Source of the DNA: Rhodeus uyekii | Taxonomy: Eukaryota > Chordata > Actinopteri > Cypriniformes > Acheilognathidae | Reading direction: 5' to 3' | Length of the DNA: 64,000 nt | Assembly (NCBI GenBank): GCA_037043235.1 | Contig: JAWRVZ010000180.1 | Span: forward strand, 426,001-490,000 | Shown here: positions 54,801 through 60,100 of the stretch, piece by piece | Numbering within the stretch: the stretch's first letter is position 1 | How the letters are laid out: each line of letters begins with the position of its first letter | Notes under the pieces: model-generated | Database searches by the model: none | The model's input: the letters and a program-made list of their open reading frames with translations, nothing else | What the model was told of the DNA's origin: nothing | Made by a program: the position numbers and the translations under genes

Positions 54801-57111
54801 ACAGCTGGAAGACATCATCACTCTGGCTCAAAACATCAAGAACAAAACCTCTAACCTAGATGTGCGCACCTCCATCTCAGAGAAGCGTAAGCATCTTAAT
54901 CTTCTTTTCATGTTAAGACTTTGTCTTGGAGCTACACCATTAATACATTTAAATCGAAATTGATTTTTTAAACACCCACTTGATCTCTTTCCTAAATGAC
55001 AACGATTCTCCTGTGTCTGTTAAACCTTTGATAAAATCACATGAGAACGTTCATATCTGTGTTGGCGTTGCCGCTGAGCCAGAGAGAGCAGTTTTCATGC
55101 ATATCAATGAAACGGCTTCACAAACAGTCCTGTCAATTTCACATTATGGGTATTTATGTTACAAATATTCATATTATCACAGAAGTACTGATAAAAAACA
55201 TTCATCCAGTAATGAAACAAGTGAGTCTTTATGAGAGAGTCATTGAATCGTTCACTCAAGAGATTTGTTCAAAAGCACTGATTCGTCCAGTAATGAAACG
55301 AGTGAGTCATTCAATCGTTCACTCAAGAGATTTATTCAAAAACAATGATTCATCCAGTAATGAAACGAGTGAGTCATTGAATCATTCACTTAAGAGATTC
55401 GTTCAAAAGCACTGATTCATGCAGTAATGAAATGAGTGAGTCTTTAAGAGTGAGTAATTGAATTGTTCACTCAAGAGATTCGTTCAAAAACAATGATTCA
55501 TCAAGTAATGAAACGAGTGAGTCATTGAATCATTCACTCAAGAGATTTGTTCAAAAGCACTGATGATGAATCAGTGATGAAATGAAATAATAACAGTAAT
55601 GAAATAAGTGAGTCTTTATGAGAGAGTCATTGAATGTTTAACATAACAAAATAACAGTAATGAAATAGTGAGTAATTGAATCGTTCACTCAAGAGATTTG
55701 TTCAAAAACAATGATTCATCCAGTAATGAAACGAGTGAGTCATTGAATCATTCACTTAAGAGATTCATTCAAAAACACTGATTCATCCAGTAATGAAACG
55801 AGTAAGTCATTGAATCATTCACTTAATAGATTCGTTCAAAAGCACTGATTCATGCAGTAATGAAACGAGTGAGTCTTTATGAGTGAGTAATTGAATCATT
55901 CACTCAAGAGAATCGTTCAAAAACAGTGATTCATCCAGTAATGAAACGAGTGAGTCTTTATGAGTGAGTCATTGAATCATTCCTCAAGAGATTTGTTCAA
56001 AATCAATGATTCATCCAGTAATAAAACGAGTGAAGTACAGAATGATTTGACAATTTGGCTATGTTATATAAAATAAAATGTAGTAAAATAAGTGAACATA
56101 ACTGTGGTTCAAAGCTAGACGTTTTCTGGAGAGCACTTTTGTACAGCATAAATGGAGGACATGTATTAATGAAGGAGCGTGTGGACGGCATCTGTTCTGG
56201 GAGATACCGAGACTCATTCCTCTTTCCCTGCTGTGTGTCAGTGGAGAAGGTCCGCAGCCAATGGGACGGCACTCAGCACGGCGTGGAGGCGCGGCTTCTG
56301 CAGCTGGACCACATGATCGGCCACAGCGACCAATGGGAGGAGCAGAGACGGAATGTCAAGGCTCTGATTGGTCAAAAAGAAATGCGTTTGCATAACCTGC
56401 TGCAGCAGAGTCAAGAGCCGCTCACCAAGCAGATCAGTGACAACAAGGTGAGAACTTGACCTTTGACCTTTATTACTTCTTGATTGTGACTTTTCACCAG
56501 TGTTGGGGAAAGTTATTTTGAAAAGTAACGCATTACAATATTGAGTTACTCGCTTAAAAAGTAACTTATTGTGTTACGTTACTTTTTCTCAGTTGGGCTA
56601 TGCTTGTTTGATTGATTATTTTCTAATTACAATTAAATTGTTTTTTAAATATTCAATTTTTTTACATTTCTTTTATTCTATTTTTTGGCAAATGTAAAGG
56701 TGATTTTTTTTTTTTTTTTTTTTTGTGATCACAAAAGCTGATATGGCTTAAATAAAAAATAATTTGAATAATTTCACTTAATTCACCAATAAAAACAAAA
56801 AATCTTAAGTCATTTTTGCTTATGGTTGAACTGGATCACCGAAGATCTGCAACCAGACGTTTGCCAATGAAGTGAGTGAGATTAGATGCATCAACATATG
56901 TTTTATTTAACATATTTAATTATTGCGTATTTCACATATTCATAAAATCCAACTCTCAAATATACGTTATTACTTTTAAATGCCAAGCAAGTCAATTATT
57001 ATCATTTTACAACCGATCTTTTTTAATCTTAAAATTCTTGTCAGCATTCAGTCATTTTTTTATCTTTGCATTTGCGTCTTCAAGCAAAGTTTTGATGTGA
57101 CTGTCAGATTG

Positions 57112-57143
<32 letters not shown>

Positions 57144-60100
57144 ACACACAAACACGCACACACACGCACGCACGCACACACACACACACACAGACACGTG
57201 ATTCATGATTTCTCTCAACATGGAAGCCAATAAATGGGGAAATAAAGTAATTTGCGTTACTTATCTGAAAGTAGCTCAAGTATTTTGTTGTAAATTTGAA
57301 AGAAATGTGTTTCTTTACTAGCCAGTTGAAAAAAGTAAGCTGATTATGTGACTTGCGTTACAGTAACACTGCCTTTCGCTCAGTAAGGGGTAAAACTGTG
57401 CCGGTTCACACAGACTGTGGACGCAAGTCAGCGGAACAAAATCAGTGCAAGGTTTTTCAAAAGTTGAGCATCTGTTAACTTGAGTCATGCGACGCGAACA
57501 CACAAGCTTAAGAGTCTAACATGGAAAACAATGGAAAAGTAGTGGATACGTTTCTGTGTGTAAAAATGAGCCGTCTTTGCTCTTGTTCTCATAGTTTGAA
57601 ATACAACTCTTGCTCTCATGTATTATTTAAGAGAGCTAGAGAGGCCTAGTTAAGAGCTGTAGAGACACAAGAACTATAGTGAGATTTGTAGTTGAGCAAG
57701 CAGGAGAAATCCATCAGGCTTTTTGTCATTGAATGACCTTATTAAGCTCAGCCTGAGATGAACATGTTTTCTTAATATATATTCCATCTTCCAGTAAAGT
57801 GGGTGTTGAAGAGTAAACACTCGTGTTGTTTTGATTAAAGGTCTGGCACGGCTTTTCAATGCACATGTTCCAATTAAAAAAAGTCCACTATGCTTTTGTG
57901 ATAGAACTGTGTTTATATATATTATATTAAGTAAACACTTCAAATGTGTTTCACTTTTGATTAATCGTCCAACCTCATTAACGAGCTGCCGATCAAACTG
58001 GACAAATATTGACATTTTTCAGCAGGAATCAACAATTCGGTCCAAACAGTCTAACGTTTTGATGTGAATATTAGTTTAAAGTAGGGATGTACCGGATATC
58101 CGGTTTCGGTTCCGGTTAGCCGGATATCCGGCGTTTTTTTTTCTCAATCCTGTTCCGGCTCCGGTTCCGGTTGAAATGGTACCAGGTACCGGATATTAGT
58201 TTAATTTAGTTCAGCCGCCATTTTAAACGTTGGACACAAACAAAAACAACGTTCCTTCGTGTGGGATTATTTTCAGAGGGATCATTACTGAACATCGATC
58301 GCCACTGCTCCCTGATAATGCAGAAAAACTGATCTTCATGAAGTTCAGTGCTAAACTGATTCAATCGTAAGTAAGGACCGGAATTTGGGGGAACCCAACA
58401 AAAATATCTTGTATAATTATTTTTTTGGGAGCTGAATTTGTAATTAAAAAATAAATAAATTCATTATTAAAGAAAAACCCAACAAAGTCGACTAAGACTA
58501 AGAACTACTTTGTCATGTACACCAAGTATTTTGTACCTCTGCTAGCTGTCGGGCTATGTAGTGTGTCAAACACAACAACAAACACAGGGCATAACACATT
58601 TTTATTTACACTGTAGTCTAAACTGTAAACACACAAAAAATTGGCTGTGGTGCAACAAGTATCCATATATCCACTGATATCCGGTTCCGGCCGGATAGTT
58701 AATTTGATATCCGGAACTATCCGGTTCCGGCCGGATAATGAAAATTGCTATCCGGTGCGTCCCTACTTTAAAGTGTCCCTATAATGCTATTTTAAAGATT
58801 AGGAGTTTCCTACAGTAGGTTTACAGTCATCCAAGGTCAACAACACACTTTTAAATGCCACATATTGTAATTCTCATCCTATGCTTTGAGCATCTTGATA
58901 TATGCATAATTTGGTGAATAATTAAACATTGTTTAAGTTGTGTTGGGTCTCGTCTAGGGATTTCAAAGTAAAAATCAAAGACATGTTGTCAAACCTAAAT
59001 CAATTAAATCTGACTAAAATATTCATAGATTTTGATATAAAATACTAGCTGATCAAACCATGTTTGAAATCCTTTATAATAAAGGTGAATCCTTCATCCT
59101 CAAAGTAAGGGTGTGTTGTATTAAAGAAGAAGTCACACACACTACTGCTGCTGGCCTGAAGGGGCTGCTAGAGTCATAACTTCACAAATGATGTGAATGT
59201 GTTTCACATGAGTGATAGTGTTTGCCTCAGGTCAGATCTTAACGCATGTTTTTCTTGAGTCGTCTGAGGTTGTGTGTCCAGACTTCACTTGCGTTGTCGT
59301 AGCTGATGTGTGGTTGTGTGTGTCTGCCGTCAGGTGTTCCTGCAGGAGCTCGGTCGAGGACAGGAGAGCGTGGCTTCCTTTAACGAGCTGTCCAATCAGC
59401 TTCTGCAGGAATATGCCGCCGATGACACGCGCAAGGTCAAAGAGCTCACGGACGAACTCAACGGCGCCTGGAACGCCGTCGCTAGCAGGTACACACACAC
59501 TCTTTCCTTAACCTCCGGGACCGAGAGGAAGTGAATAATGCACACACACTCTCTGAAACAACACCTGCGTGTCAGAAACCGAGGCTCAGTTTCTCCAGAT
59601 GTTACTTTTACTGATGCAATTCATGTCGTTCATTAAAATAATATTATGGGAATGAATACCATTGTAATAATGCATTAAAAGTACTATGGTAATATTACTT
59701 ATTAGTCTTTACCACAGCATGATAACAATAGTATGTATTAACACGATATTATTATATTCATATTGTCATTAATAATTACTACTACTTTAATTGCCATAAA
59801 TAAATAAAAGTGTTATCATAGTCATGCTCTCTCGAAATACTATCATTATAATATTTTAGTAATATTACAATACATATTAATAATGTTGATTTAATTAATG
59901 TAACTATAATTATGCTCTTTCAACGACTTCTATAATAATTTAGTAATAAATTGTATTATAAATAAATTGTAATGATTTTGTCAATTGTCAATAAATTGTT
60001 TATACTTTAATGCTTATGCTTTACAAATATTGTGGCAATGAAGGCTTTGTGATTTTAAATACTACAATAGGTAAGCGTTCATAAATATATAAATAAATAC

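Larger units (their letters stand above)
56448..59333. other. Intron 53
   Basis: Contains a poly-T tract at 56706-56724, a CA array (57111-57193), a hAT element (58082-58765) and a fragment of the AAAGTGYCCCTATAATGC repeat (58770-58900). 57200-58070 and 58900-59330 show nothing recognised. Confidence 0.8.

Noticed and set aside
55190..56040. CRISPR-like array
   Set aside because: Units are contiguous minisatellite copies without unique spacers, in a vertebrate intron.
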